NCBI RefSeq assembly: GCF_042657385.1
Contig: NZ_JBHSLA010000001.1
Span: 496,001-560,000 of the forward strand
Direction: 5' to 3'
DNA length: 64,000 bases
Source: Algorimicrobium hallyeonense
Lineage (GTDB): Bacteria; Bacteroidota; Bacteroidia; Flavobacteriales; Flavobacteriaceae
The notes under the pieces were generated by a model. The model was not told where the DNA came from and did not search any database. It saw only the letters and a program-made list of their open reading frames with translations. This document shows, in pieces, positions 7,814 to 15,473 of the stretch. The position numbers were made by a program, and so were the translations under genes. Position 1 is the first letter of the stretch, and each line of letters begins with the position of its first letter.

Positions 7814-8926
7814 TTAGATAATCTCAAATAACTTTCCCGGTAAAGGCCTTACCACTCCTTTTAATTCCATGTTAAGCAATAGGCTGGCTACTCTATATGT
7901 GGGCATTTGACAATCGATAGCAATACTATCTAATTCTTCTTTAGATTTCGTTTGTAGGTAATTATAAATTTTCTGCTCGTCTGGTTCCAACTCAACAAAC
8001 AACTGTTTTTGAATGGTTGGTTTTTGCTTGGTTTCCAATTCCCAATTCAACATATACGGAATATCCAACGGATTTGATAACAAATGTGCTTTCTGAAATT
8101 TTATGAGATTATTACAACCGACACTTTGGCTATCCGTTGTGCGTCCTGGAACAGCAAAAACATCGCGATTATAAGAATTGGCAATATCAGCTGTTACCAA
8201 ACTACCTCCTTTTTCGGCCGATTCTATAACTATAGTTGCCTGACTCACACCAGCAATTACCCGATTTCGTTTTAAAAAATTATTTCTATCAAACGGATCC
8301 GAACTCCAAAAATCAGTAAAAAACCCGCCATTTTTCTCGACATCTACCATATACTTTTTATGTGTTTTTGGATAAATCTGATTTAAGCCATGAGCCAAAC
8401 ATCCTATGGTTTGCAAACCGTGTTTTATAGCTGCTTTTTGTGCCGTAATATCCGTTCCGTAGGCGAAACCGGAAACTATAACGGGATTAAAAGGTACGAG
8501 TTCTTCAATTAACTTATTGCAAAAGGCAATCCCAGAAGTCGTAATTTTTCTGGCACCAACAATACTAATAATACGTTGGTTTTCTAAACTCACATTTCCC
8601 ACTTGGAATAACAAAATAGGACTATCTATACATTGTTTTAATAATTGCGGATAGTTTTCATCCATAAAATACAAACATTGAATATTGCTTTCAGTAATAA
8701 ACTGCATTTCCGCTTCGGCAGCTTTAAAATGACTTGTATTAAATAAATCCCGAATTACATGGGTGCCAATCCCATCAATTTGAAGGAGATGGTGTTTTTT
8801 CTCTTTAAAAATAGCTTCCACTGAACCACAATGATTAATGAGCTTTTTAGCCGTAATATCACCTATAAACGGGACATGTTGCAGTGCCAAAATATGTAAT
8901 AAGCGATTATCGGTCATGGTAGTCAT
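7814..8926 (-). CDS. dprA: DNA-processing protein DprA (Smf)
   Basis: 370 residues from ATG at 8926, with another ATG at codon 4. DprA loads RecA on incoming single-stranded DNA during natural transformation. Residues 13-65 hold helix-hairpin-helix material (VPFIGDITAKKLI, LQIDGIGTHV). The Rossmann-like core follows at about 95-300: SIVGARKITTSG (121-132), SGFAYGTDI (152-160), then LAHGLNQIYP. A C-terminal winged-helix segment (about 305-370) ends in LPGKLFEII. All parts of the usual layout are present. It is divergent from the HU-SPOR gene. Its stop codon is shared with the hairpin repeat at 7791-7816. Confidence 0.93.
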   Translation of the reverse strand: MTTMTDNRLLHILALQHVPFIGDITAKKLINHCGSVEAIFKEKKHHLLQIDGIGTHVIRDLFNTSHFKAAEAEMQFITESNIQCLYFMDENYPQLLKQCIDSPILLFQVGNVSLENQRIISIVGARKITTSGIAFCNKLIEELVPFNPVIVSGFAYGTDITAQKAAIKHGLQTIGCLAHGLNQIYPKTHKKYMVDVEKNGGFFTDFWSSDPFDRNNFLKRNRVIAGVSQATIVIESAEKGGSLVTADIANSYNRDVFAVPGRTTDSQSVGCNNLIKFQKAHLLSNPLDIPYMLNWELETKQKPTIQKQLFVELEPDEQKIYNYLQTKSKEELDSIAIDCQMPTYRVASLLLNMELKGVVRPLPGKLFEII

Positions 8927-8986
8927 TTGATTTTCAACTTACAAGTAAAGAAATTTTCAGATGTTAATAAATTGTTAGCAAGATTT

Positions 8987-9016
8987 TTTGTTCATATTCA
9001 AAAATTCCTAACTTTG
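8987..9016 (+). promoter_or_regulatory. Promoter of the HU-SPOR gene, probably giving a leaderless transcript
   Basis: TTTG (8987-8990), an 18-base spacer, then TAACTTTG (9009-9016): both elements fit the Bacteroidota consensus well. The -7 box ends only 5 bases before the ATG at 9022, so the transcript should start at or next to the start codon. Confidence 0.6.
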
Positions 9017-9021
9017 TTTCT

Positions 9022-9963
9022 ATGCAATTAGAACCTTACATAAGCGATTTACTTTACCGTTACGAATGTGTGACTGTCCCTGAATTTGGCTCGTTTTTAA
9101 CACGAAGAACGTCTGCAACAATTCATGAAACAACACATGCTTTTTATCCACCAAAAAAGGTGTTATCTTTTAATGAGCAAATTCAAGAAAATGATGGCTT
9201 ATTAGCACGTTATATTGCTGATGTTGAGAAAATCCCGTACGAAGAAGCTTCTAAAAAAATTAAAAAACGCGTAAAATACTTAAAATCCTATTTAGTTGAA
9301 GGTGAAACTATTGCTTTTGAAAACATTGGTAGTTTATCATTAAACAACGAAGGAAAAATGTTATTTGAACCATCCTATAGTTTTAACTATTTAACAGATG
9401 CGTTTGGTTTATCTCAATTTACTTCTCCTGAAGTTACGCGTGAAACTTATAAAGAAACGGTAGAAGCTATTGAAAAAGTAGTACCTATTGCTGTAACAAC
9501 ACAAAGGCGACAATCTCGTGGCTATTTAAAATATGCTGCTGTTGGTTTAATTGCTTTAACTATTGGTGGTTTTGCAGCTTCTAATTATTATGTGAATCAG
9601 ATTGAAACACATAATCAATTAGCACAAGAGGAAGCCAACACCCAATTGGAAAATAAAATTCAAGAAGCGACATTTGTCATTAATAATCCATTGCCGGCTG
9701 TTACACTTAACGTGAAAAAGCAGTATGGTAATTATCATATTATTGCTGGTGCTTTCCGTGTGGAAGAAAACAGCGATAAAAAGGTGGATCAACTGAAAGA
9801 CTTGGGTTATGCAGCTCGTAAAATAGGCACCAATAAATACGGTTTACACGAAGTGGTTTATGCAAGTTATGAAGACCGTTTAGAAGCGCTTCAAGCCTTA
9901 CGTGACGTTAAAAAAACGCATAATAAAGATGCTTGGTTGTTGGTAAAAGCCATTGAGGAGTAG
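9022..9963 (+). CDS. HU-like domain / transmembrane / SPOR domain protein
   Basis: 313 residues. The N-terminal region (1-125) has the look of the HU-CCDC81 type of HU fold common in Bacteroidota (VTVPEFGSFLTRRTSATIHE, LVEGETIAFENIGSLSLNNE). A single transmembrane helix lies at about 169-187 (YAAVGLIALTIGGFAASNYY), then a periplasmic coiled segment, and a SPOR domain at about 236-310 (GNYHIIAGAFRVEENSDKKV, LLVKAIEE). SPOR domains bind denuded peptidoglycan glycans at division sites. The domain order suggests one protein with a nucleic-acid-type fold inside the cell and a wall-binding domain outside. DNA binding is not shown; the HU fold may serve protein contacts. It is divergent from dprA. 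Confidence 0.88.
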   Translation: MQLEPYISDLLYRYECVTVPEFGSFLTRRTSATIHETTHAFYPPKKVLSFNEQIQENDGLLARYIADVEKIPYEEASKKIKKRVKYLKSYLVEGETIAFENIGSLSLNNEGKMLFEPSYSFNYLTDAFGLSQFTSPEVTRETYKETVEAIEKVVPIAVTTQRRQSRGYLKYAAVGLIALTIGGFAASNYYVNQIETHNQLAQEEANTQLENKIQEATFVINNPLPAVTLNVKKQYGNYHIIAGAFRVEENSDKKVDQLKDLGYAARKIGTNKYGLHEVVYASYEDRLEALQALRDVKKTHNKDAWLLVKAIEE

Positions 9964-9978
9964 TTTTTTTTCGGTCTC

Positions 9979-10113
9979 GTTCTCGATACATTCATTTTGA
10001 GCTATGCTCAAATGAACACTCGAACTGACGAGCAATCATTAAACCAAATACCCATAATTAAAAAGAAACGTCACTTCGAGTGATTTCGAGGAACGATAAA
10101 TTGTATCGAGAAG
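9979..10113. repeat. Composite inverted-repeat unit upstream of the GIY-YIG gene (copy A)
   Basis: The left part (9979-10030) begins TTCTCGATACA, contains a TTTGAGC-TAT-GCTCAAA hairpin and ends CACTCGAACTGACG. The right part (10069-10113) begins CGTCACTTCGAGTG and ends GTATCGAGAAG. The ends of the two parts are reverse complements of one another, so the whole is an imperfect palindrome around a 38-base AT-rich centre. A second copy lies at 10425-10558; the right parts of the two copies differ at one of 45 positions. Confidence 0.8.
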
Positions 10114-10127
10114 CCAAGTACTTAAAT

Positions 10128-10418
10128 GTGAAACTATCATACGTCTACATATTACATTGTGCTGACGACTCCTATTACACAGGTGTTACTTCCAATATAG
10201 AAAAACGCTTTTTAGAACATCAAACAGGCAAACATCTTGATAGCTATACTTTTAAAAGACGACCGTTGACGCTCGTTTTTTATGCAGAATTCACAGATAT
10301 TCGATTAGCCATTCAAAGTGAAAAGCAAATTAAAAAATGGTCACGCGTAAAGAAAGAAGCCTTAATAAACGGTGAATTTGAAAAACTACCGAATTTAGCT
10401 AGAAAGAAATTTAATTGA
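10128..10418 (+). CDS. GIY-YIG nuclease-domain protein (UvrC-N/URI type)
   Basis: 96 residues from GTG at 10128. A longer reading from GTG at 10080 would start inside the repeat and add residues unlike the family. The domain fills the whole protein: the GIY strand appears as YVYILHC, the YIG strand as YYTGVTSN, then the conserved Arg in EKRFLEH, and the metal-binding Glu in AIQSEKQIKKW. Such single-domain proteins are small nucleases of mostly unknown role. The gene lies exactly between two copies of a composite repeat, 14 bases after one and 6 bases before the other, which suggests that gene and repeats belong to one unit. A decayed relative lies at 16534-16838. Confidence 0.87.
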   Translation: MKLSYVYILHCADDSYYTGVTSNIEKRFLEHQTGKHLDSYTFKRRPLTLVFYAEFTDIRLAIQSEKQIKKWSRVKKEALINGEFEKLPNLARKKFN

Positions 10419-10424
10419 GTTGTC

Positions 10425-10558
10425 GTTCTCGATACTTTCATTTTTGAGCCGTGCTCAAATGAACACGCGAACTGACGTAGCCTTCTAACTAAAACAATCA
10501 TAATTAAACTATCCGTCACTTCGAGTGATTTCGAGGAACGAGAAATTGTATCGAGAAG
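10425..10558. repeat. Composite inverted-repeat unit downstream of the GIY-YIG gene (copy B)
   Basis: Same build as 9979-10113: left part 10425-10477 with the TTTGAGC / GCTCAAA hairpin (its loop changed from TAT to CGT), a 36-base centre, and right part 10514-10558. The conserved ends and the divergent centre indicate that the two arms are the selected part. Confidence 0.8.
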
Positions 10559-10560
10559 AA

Positions 10561-10606
10561 CGTTACTTCAAGTGTCACGACTTTTTTGTTGTGATGTATC
10601 GAGAAG
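10561..10606 (+). repeat. Degenerate third copy of the repeat's right part
   Basis: It starts CGTTACTTCAAGTG and ends TGTATCGAGAAG, matching the ends of the 45-base right parts at 10069 and 10514, but the middle is replaced by a TCACGAC / GTTGTGA hairpin. It runs directly into the thioesterase promoter. Confidence 0.55.
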
Positions 10607-10621
10607 ATACAAAATTGGTAG

Positions 10622-10629
10622 TACCTTTG
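10622..10629 (+). promoter_or_regulatory. -7 box of the thioesterase gene
   Basis: TACCTTTG, an exact TAnnTTTG match, 23 bases before the preferred ATG at 10653. No properly spaced TTG element was found, since the upstream position is occupied by the repeat. Confidence 0.45.
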
Positions 10630-10652
10630 CAGCGCATTTAAAAAATGACCGC

Positions 10653-11162
10653 ATGACACCGAAAACACCAGAACAATCCAAAACCATTATGACCGACTTG
10701 GTACTACCAAGCGAAACCAATCCACTTAATAATTTATTTGGAGGCGAACTATTAGCCCGTATGGATCGAGCAGCTAGTATTGCTGCCAGACGTCATAGTC
10801 GCCGAATTGTGGTTACCGCTTCTGTAAACCATGTGGCTTTTAACCGTTCGGTTCCTTTAGGAAGTGTTGTAACCGTAGAAGCTAAAGTATCACGCGCATT
10901 TAAAACCTCTATGGAGGTGTTCTTGGACGTTTGGATTGAAGACCGTGAATCTGGCATACGCGATAAAGCAAACGAAGCAATTTACACCTTTGTAGCTGTT
11001 GATGAAACCGGACGACCAATTCAAGTACCAGAAATTGAACCTGAAACCAAATTAGAAAAAGAACGCTACGCAGCAGCCTTAAGACGTAAACAATTGAGTT
11101 TGGTTTTAGCTGGAAAAATGAAACCGAATGATGCTACGGAATTGAAGGCGTTGTTTGAGTAG
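10653..11162 (+). CDS. Acyl-CoA thioesterase, hotdog fold (YciA/BACH-like)
   Basis: 169 residues from ATG at 10653. An open frame extends upstream to 10572, but that part crosses the repeat and the promoter, so it is rejected. The hotdog core holds the family stretch NPLNNLFGGELLARMDRAAS, with the catalytic Asp in the MD pair, then VVTASVNHVAFNRSVPLGS and VTVEAKVSRAFKTSMEV. Enzymes of this type hydrolyse acyl-CoA to free fatty acid and CoA in the cytoplasm. The C-terminal tail (KLEKERYAAALRRKQLSLVL) is helical and charged, as in long-form YciA relatives. It stands alone, convergent with the lipoprotein gene that follows. Confidence 0.88.
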   Translation: MTPKTPEQSKTIMTDLVLPSETNPLNNLFGGELLARMDRAASIAARRHSRRIVVTASVNHVAFNRSVPLGSVVTVEAKVSRAFKTSMEVFLDVWIEDRESGIRDKANEAIYTFVAVDETGRPIQVPEIEPETKLEKERYAAALRRKQLSLVLAGKMKPNDATELKALFE

Positions 11163-11174
11163 TAAGTTCTTGAG

Positions 11175-11951
11175 TTATTCGTGATACGTGTAGGTTACCT
11201 CAACTGATAAATTACCGTCCGCATATTCTTTTGATGTTAGGGGATAACCTGCTTCATTATACGTATATTCAATATTGACTTCACTAGTTGAAAATCCATT
11301 TGAACGAGTACTTCTTGTAATGTTATTAAAGTTATGCCCTACAATTTTGTTCATTTCCTGATTTTCAAATGGCGTTTTTAGAGGATTATTGTAGGAATCA
11401 TATTCAAAAGTATAATCTATAATTTCTGTTCCAAAATCACGTTCGTCATGTCTACTTTCAATATTACCATTTGTATCAAATGAGAAAATAGATATAGAAG
11501 ATTCTTCATTATCTGCATTGAAAAAGCGTCTATCTATTAATTGATTTTCATCATTATAATTATAAAGTGTACGTAAAATATTACCGCCAGCTGTATGTCT
11601 CATGGAAGAAGAAATTAATCCATTAGTAAAGTTAAATTCCGTATATTCAGATCTATTATCAACGGCAATTGTAACCTTCCAAATTTGTCCTTCAGAATTA
11701 TAAGCATATGTATTAGTAGCCTGTAGATATTGTGAACCACTCCACCCTTCTTCAAGTGAGCGTTCAACTTTCCCAGCAGTATTGAAGTAATACGTAGTGC
11801 TAGAATGAAAATCTTCATTTGGACGAGAAATTTCTATTTTTATTAAAGCGCCACTTGGTGCATTGTCTTGAGATGAATTATCTGCAACCGAATCATCACT
11901 ACTACAGCCTGTGAATAGAATAAAAATGGCAATTATTAGAAATTTTTTCAT
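11175..11951 (-). CDS. Secreted lipoprotein with YD/RHS-like repeats
   Basis: 258 residues from ATG at 11951; an upstream TTG reading adds only six residues. The signal MKKFLIIAIFILFTGC ends in a good lipobox (FTGC), followed by SSDDS, a Bacteroidota-style surface lipoprotein start. The mature chain contains repeated motifs of the form Y-x-Y-(N/D)-x-x-G/N-x: TNTYAYNSEGQIWKV, LYNYNDENQLIDRR, FSFDTNGNIESRH, FEYDSYNNPLKT and IEYTYNEAGYPLTSKEYADG. This is the beta-strand repeat of YD/RHS proteins. No toxin or enzyme domain is attached. It is monocistronic and convergent with the thioesterase. Role unknown. Confidence 0.8.
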   Translation of the reverse strand: MKKFLIIAIFILFTGCSSDDSVADNSSQDNAPSGALIKIEISRPNEDFHSSTTYYFNTAGKVERSLEEGWSGSQYLQATNTYAYNSEGQIWKVTIAVDNRSEYTEFNFTNGLISSSMRHTAGGNILRTLYNYNDENQLIDRRFFNADNEESSISIFSFDTNGNIESRHDERDFGTEIIDYTFEYDSYNNPLKTPFENQEMNKIVGHNFNNITRSTRSNGFSTSEVNIEYTYNEAGYPLTSKEYADGNLSVEVTYTYHE

Positions 11952-12041
11952 GTTATAAATTTGGAACAATATAATAAATATAGATTTAAAAGGGTTTTTA
12001 AAAATAATTTAAGTACGCTAAACTCTATTATCTAATTTGAG

Positions 12042-12061
12042 ATCCCTTTTTTCCAAGGGAT
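12042..12061. repeat. Hairpin at the 3' end of the EnvC-like gene, possibly a degraded copy of the 7791 repeat
   Basis: ATCCCTT and AAGGGAT flank a T-rich loop. It sits in the same place as the copies at 7791 and 16864: just beyond the stop of a minus-strand gene, with GAGAT before it and TTATTTTA after it. Confidence 0.4.
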
Positions 12062-12065
12062 TATT

Positions 12066-13292
12066 TTACATCCTATAAATCCATTCCGCAGGATTTACTG
12101 TTTTTGTTTCTTTAAAAACACTAAAACTCAAAATGGTTTCGCCGTTGGCTGGATTAGTAAATACTTCGCCAACGGGTTGCTTGGTGCTTACCTTATCGCC
12201 CTTTTTTACATATATTTTTGCCATATTAGAATAGGCTGTAATATAATTACCATGTTGGATTAATAAGGTTGGGTTTCCGTTTTTGGAGGAGATAACACGC
12301 AACACTTCGCCATTAAAAACAGCCCGTACTTGGGCATTTTTTTCGGTAGCAATACGGACGCCTGTACTTTGTATCATAACACTTGGCACCAATGGAGACG
12401 GTTGTTTTCCATAACGGACTTTAACAACCCCTTTTTCAACAGGCCATAATAATTTACCTTTATTAGAAACAAAATCTTTGGCTAAAGCTGCTGCTTCTGG
12501 TGTTAAGGCAAAACCACTAGATGCGGTTGTTGTTTTCCCCGCTTTTTTGTTGGATGCTGCAATAGCTTCGCGAATAATTTTTTCTATCTCACGATCAATT
12601 TGATCGGCTTCACGTTGCTTTTTCTTTATTTGAGCGGTATAATTCGTTAAATTTTTAGTTATAGAAGCCATTAACTCCCTATGCTGAACAAGCTCCTTTT
12701 CTAGTTCACGCTGTGCAACGCGGTTTTCTTCAATCAGCTTTTGTTTGTCCGCTTTTTGCCTTAATAAATCGGTGTTGGTTTCTTGAAGTTCTGCTGTTTT
12801 GGCTTTTATAGATTCGCCTTGCTCCTTCTGGTAATTGGCATACTGATTTAAATATTGAACACGTTTATAGGCTTGCTTGAAATTAGTGGACGATAATAAA
12901 AACATCACGCGACTTTGCTCACTTTTGCTTTTGTACGATGTTTCAATCATTTTGGCATAACTGGCTTTTAGTGTTTCCAATTCATCCCGTAATTCGGTAA
13001 TTTTATTTTGATTGTCGTTTATTTCTCGCGTTAATAAATTGGCTTGCTGATTGGTAACCTGAATGAGATTTTTACGCACATTTACGCGGTAATTCACATC
13101 TTCAATCAACGATATTTGCGATTTCTGTTTGGTTTTATCCTTAAACAGTAACTCGTTAATTTGTTTAATTTCGGTACGTAAAGCTTGCCTGCGCTCTTCT
13201 AATTCCTGTTGCTTTTTACTTTGCGAAAAGCCTAAAACAGACATCAAAAGAAATCCTAATACTAGAGAATATGTTTGCGTTGGTTTTATCAT
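12066..13292 (-). CDS. EnvC-like murein hydrolase activator (degenerate M23/LytM domain)
   Basis: 408 residues. The signal peptide is about 1-23 (VLGFLLMSVLGFSQ), then a long coiled coil (about 25-250, rich in Glu, Lys, Arg and Gln), then a C-terminal LytM/M23 domain (about 295-408). The zinc ligands of active M23 peptidases are missing: where HxH is expected the chain reads AYSNM, and the last His motif is replaced by LSFSVF. The protein therefore resembles EnvC, which activates amidases rather than cutting peptidoglycan itself. It is the last gene of the apparent flippase-dut-nucleotidyltransferase-TPR-DUF4292 operon, 2 bases after the DUF4292 gene. A role in periplasmic wall remodelling is inferred. 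Confidence 0.88.
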   Translation of the reverse strand: MIKPTQTYSLVLGFLLMSVLGFSQSKKQQELEERRQALRTEIKQINELLFKDKTKQKSQISLIEDVNYRVNVRKNLIQVTNQQANLLTREINDNQNKITELRDELETLKASYAKMIETSYKSKSEQSRVMFLLSSTNFKQAYKRVQYLNQYANYQKEQGESIKAKTAELQETNTDLLRQKADKQKLIEENRVAQRELEKELVQHRELMASITKNLTNYTAQIKKKQREADQIDREIEKIIREAIAASNKKAGKTTTASSGFALTPEAAALAKDFVSNKGKLLWPVEKGVVKVRYGKQPSPLVPSVMIQSTGVRIATEKNAQVRAVFNGEVLRVISSKNGNPTLLIQHGNYITAYSNMAKIYVKKGDKVSTKQPVGEVFTNPANGETILSFSVFKETKTVNPAEWIYRM

Positions 13293-13294
13293 GA

Positions 13295-14071
13295 TTACTT
13301 TAAGTCAATTTTATCAAATCCTGAAGGAATTTTAAACGGAAATCGTACTTCTTCATTCAAACTAACCGATTTTATTTCCAATTCAATGATGGTTTCATCG
13401 TCACCTTCCAAAGCTATTATTTTTAATTGTTCTGGTAAACTTTGTTTATCAATAATTTGATAATTCAAATAATCGACTTGCAAAAATCGGGATTCACTTG
13501 GTTGTTGCAACTGTTGGGAATTCATCTTAAAATGAGATGCATTAACAATATAAAATAACTCGAAAAGCGCTATTTGTTCGTTGGGTTGAAACAAATACGC
13601 GTCTTCATAAATAGACATGTTATAGTTGTTTTTATCTAAATTGAAAATGGCATTACCTAAGAGTAAATTCTGGACTTTATGGTAATCCAATTCCGTACCT
13701 AACAAATCACTTAAATAACTAAAATCGCCATCAAAATACGTATTATCCAGTTTGTTATAAAACTGCACTTTTTCTGGCGTTATCATCACTCGAATTAAGT
13801 TTAAAGCCGAATTTATCCAAATGGTTTTATCCGCTTCCATACGCAAATTTACCGTATGTGTTTGTGACTTGGTGCCTTCCGTATAAACCACACGAACTTT
13901 GGCTTGCATGGTTTTAAAATCAGGTGTACTTTTTTGATGTGCTTTTAAAACATCTTTTTTGGAAAGTGTTAAATTGGCTTCACCAGACGTTAGTGTGGCG
14001 GTTGACTTACAACTCATAACCACCAAAAATAAGAGCGTTACGAGCCATGAAATATGACGTGTTTTATTCAT
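13295..14071 (-). CDS. DUF4292 lipoprotein (LolA/LolB-like fold)
   Basis: 258 residues. The signal MNKTRHISWLVTLLFLVVMSC ends at a lipobox-type Cys, followed by KSTATL. The body matches DUF4292 as I know it: ADKTIWINSALNLIRVMITP, VQFYNKLDNTYFDGDFSYLS and LLGTELDYHKVQNLLLGN. This is the pattern of LolA/LolB-like half-barrels that carry lipid or lipoprotein. Its start overlaps the stop of the TPR gene by one base (TAATG), and it is followed after 2 bases by the EnvC-like gene, so the three are translated from one message. A part in lipoprotein or lipid transport is possible but unproven. Confidence 0.85.
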   Translation of the reverse strand: MNKTRHISWLVTLLFLVVMSCKSTATLTSGEANLTLSKKDVLKAHQKSTPDFKTMQAKVRVVYTEGTKSQTHTVNLRMEADKTIWINSALNLIRVMITPEKVQFYNKLDNTYFDGDFSYLSDLLGTELDYHKVQNLLLGNAIFNLDKNNYNMSIYEDAYLFQPNEQIALFELFYIVNASHFKMNSQQLQQPSESRFLQVDYLNYQIIDKQSLPEQLKIIALEGDDETIIELEIKSVSLNEEVRFPFKIPSGFDKIDLK

Positions 14072-15432
14072 TAATTGGAGGACTCTAGTTGTTGGGCTTT
14101 ATCTATAAACGTTTTTGCCTTGTTTGTATTGTTTAATTGGGTGTGTGCTATGCTTAATTGTTTGTAGAAATCGGCTTGCATTTTGGTGTCATCAATAATA
14201 TAATCTAGACCCATTTCTAACGTTTCTATGGCTTCTTTTGGTTTTTTAAGTTCGTTTAAGGCCACACCATTAACCAAATAGAAAATAGGTTGCGATGGAT
14301 ATTTATTTAATGCCGAAGCACTCATTGTTTGCGCTTTTTCGTAGTCTTTTAAATCTATGTGAAGCAATAAAATATTTCTGGTAATCCCAAAGTTATCAGA
14401 ATCTTTTTCCAATGCTTTTTGGTAATACGATAAGGCTTTGTCTTTATCCCCTTTTTTAAGATAATATTGCGCAACTTCCAATGAGGATGTTCCTTTTTTA
14501 TCTTCGGTAACAAGAGCTGTAGCTTCAATTAAATCGGCTTCATATTCTGGATTTTCAGAAACAAAATTTACAAAATCTGATAACACCATCATTTTTGCTT
14601 CCGGTTTTATTTGTGGACTTTGAATAACTATTTTCATAGACGCAATTGCTTCTTCTGCATTGTTTTCTTCGACATAAAACTTGTACAGTGCCAAATGTGC
14701 TAATTGCGAATTGGGTTTAACTTCTAATAGTTTTTTAGCGGTTTCGAAGGCTTTATCTTTTTCGTTATTTTCACTATAGCGATAAATTAACGCTAGATAA
14801 TTGGTTTCGTCATCTGGATTACCTTCCACACGATCTTCCAAATTCTCTATTTGTTCTTCTTTTTTACCGGTAATTTCATAAATCTGATTTCTTATGACAT
14901 CTCGTGTCATGGAAATGCCAAGTTCGGCATCCATTTCATCCAAGACTTTTAACGCATTTTTATAGTTTTTGGTTTTAACGTAAAGGGTTGCTAAATCTTC
15001 TTTATAATCTGGATGATATTGCACCAGTTGCTTCACGACTTTTATGGCTTTGTCATAATCGTCTTGTTGGGCGTACACTTCATAAAGTTCATCCAAATAC
15101 CACTCGTTATCGGGTTCCATTTTAACGGCATCTTTAAGCGCATCTTCTGCAGCGCCAAAATTTTTAAGCTTGTTATAATTTTTTCCTAACTCGTAATAGT
15201 AAACGGATTTAGAATCGTCTAATTCAATACACTTAAGTAGCGCTTTTGCCGCCCGATCATAGTTTTCAATCCCTTTTTGTTTTAAGGCCTCAAAGAAATA
15301 CTCTTGCTGTAAATCTTCTACATCACCTAAATCATCTTGATTGATTTTATTATAATCTATTTGCGCATAGTTTGTCTGCGGTATGCATAACATTCCGAAG
15401 AAAAAGAAAACTATTTTTAACTTTTGTTTCAT
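14071..15432 (-). CDS. Periplasmic tetratricopeptide-repeat protein
   Basis: 453 residues with a cleavable signal peptide (about 1-23, ending NYAQ). The rest is a continuous run of 34-residue helical repeats, for instance YYELGKNYNKLKNFGAAEDA, PDNEWYLDELYEVYAQQDDY and VAQYYLKKGDKDKALSYYQK. There is no enzymatic domain, so the protein probably works as a scaffold. It overlaps the DUF4292 gene by one base. Together with the EnvC-like protein, flippase and nucleotidyltransferase it forms a gene order that I recall as conserved in flavobacteria; that recollection is not checked here. Confidence 0.88.
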   Translation of the reverse strand: MKQKLKIVFFFFGMLCIPQTNYAQIDYNKINQDDLGDVEDLQQEYFFEALKQKGIENYDRAAKALLKCIELDDSKSVYYYELGKNYNKLKNFGAAEDALKDAVKMEPDNEWYLDELYEVYAQQDDYDKAIKVVKQLVQYHPDYKEDLATLYVKTKNYKNALKVLDEMDAELGISMTRDVIRNQIYEITGKKEEQIENLEDRVEGNPDDETNYLALIYRYSENNEKDKAFETAKKLLEVKPNSQLAHLALYKFYVEENNAEEAIASMKIVIQSPQIKPEAKMMVLSDFVNFVSENPEYEADLIEATALVTEDKKGTSSLEVAQYYLKKGDKDKALSYYQKALEKDSDNFGITRNILLLHIDLKDYEKAQTMSASALNKYPSQPIFYLVNGVALNELKKPKEAIETLEMGLDYIIDDTKMQADFYKQLSIAHTQLNNTNKAKTFIDKAQQLESSN

Positions 15433-15434
15433 TT

Positions 15435-15464
15435 GTGAGATTCTTCACGATGTTCAGAATGACA
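15435..15464. repeat. Possible dispersed intergenic repeat
   Basis: GTGAGATTCTTCACGATGTTC followed by AGAATGACA, with ATTCT / AGAAT able to pair. The wording is close to a short interspersed element common in Flavobacteriaceae genomes. Only one copy is seen here, so the call rests on memory of the family. Confidence 0.3.
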
Positions 15465-15473
15465 ATTCAAAAT

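Noticed and set aside
10080..10127. Longer start of the GIY-YIG gene at GTG 10080
   Set aside because: The added residues are encoded by the repeat itself and do not fit the domain; GTG at 10128 gives the normal family start.
10572..10652. Longer start of the thioesterase gene at 10572
   Set aside because: The added stretch covers the degenerate repeat and the TACCTTTG promoter box, so it should be upstream of the transcript start.
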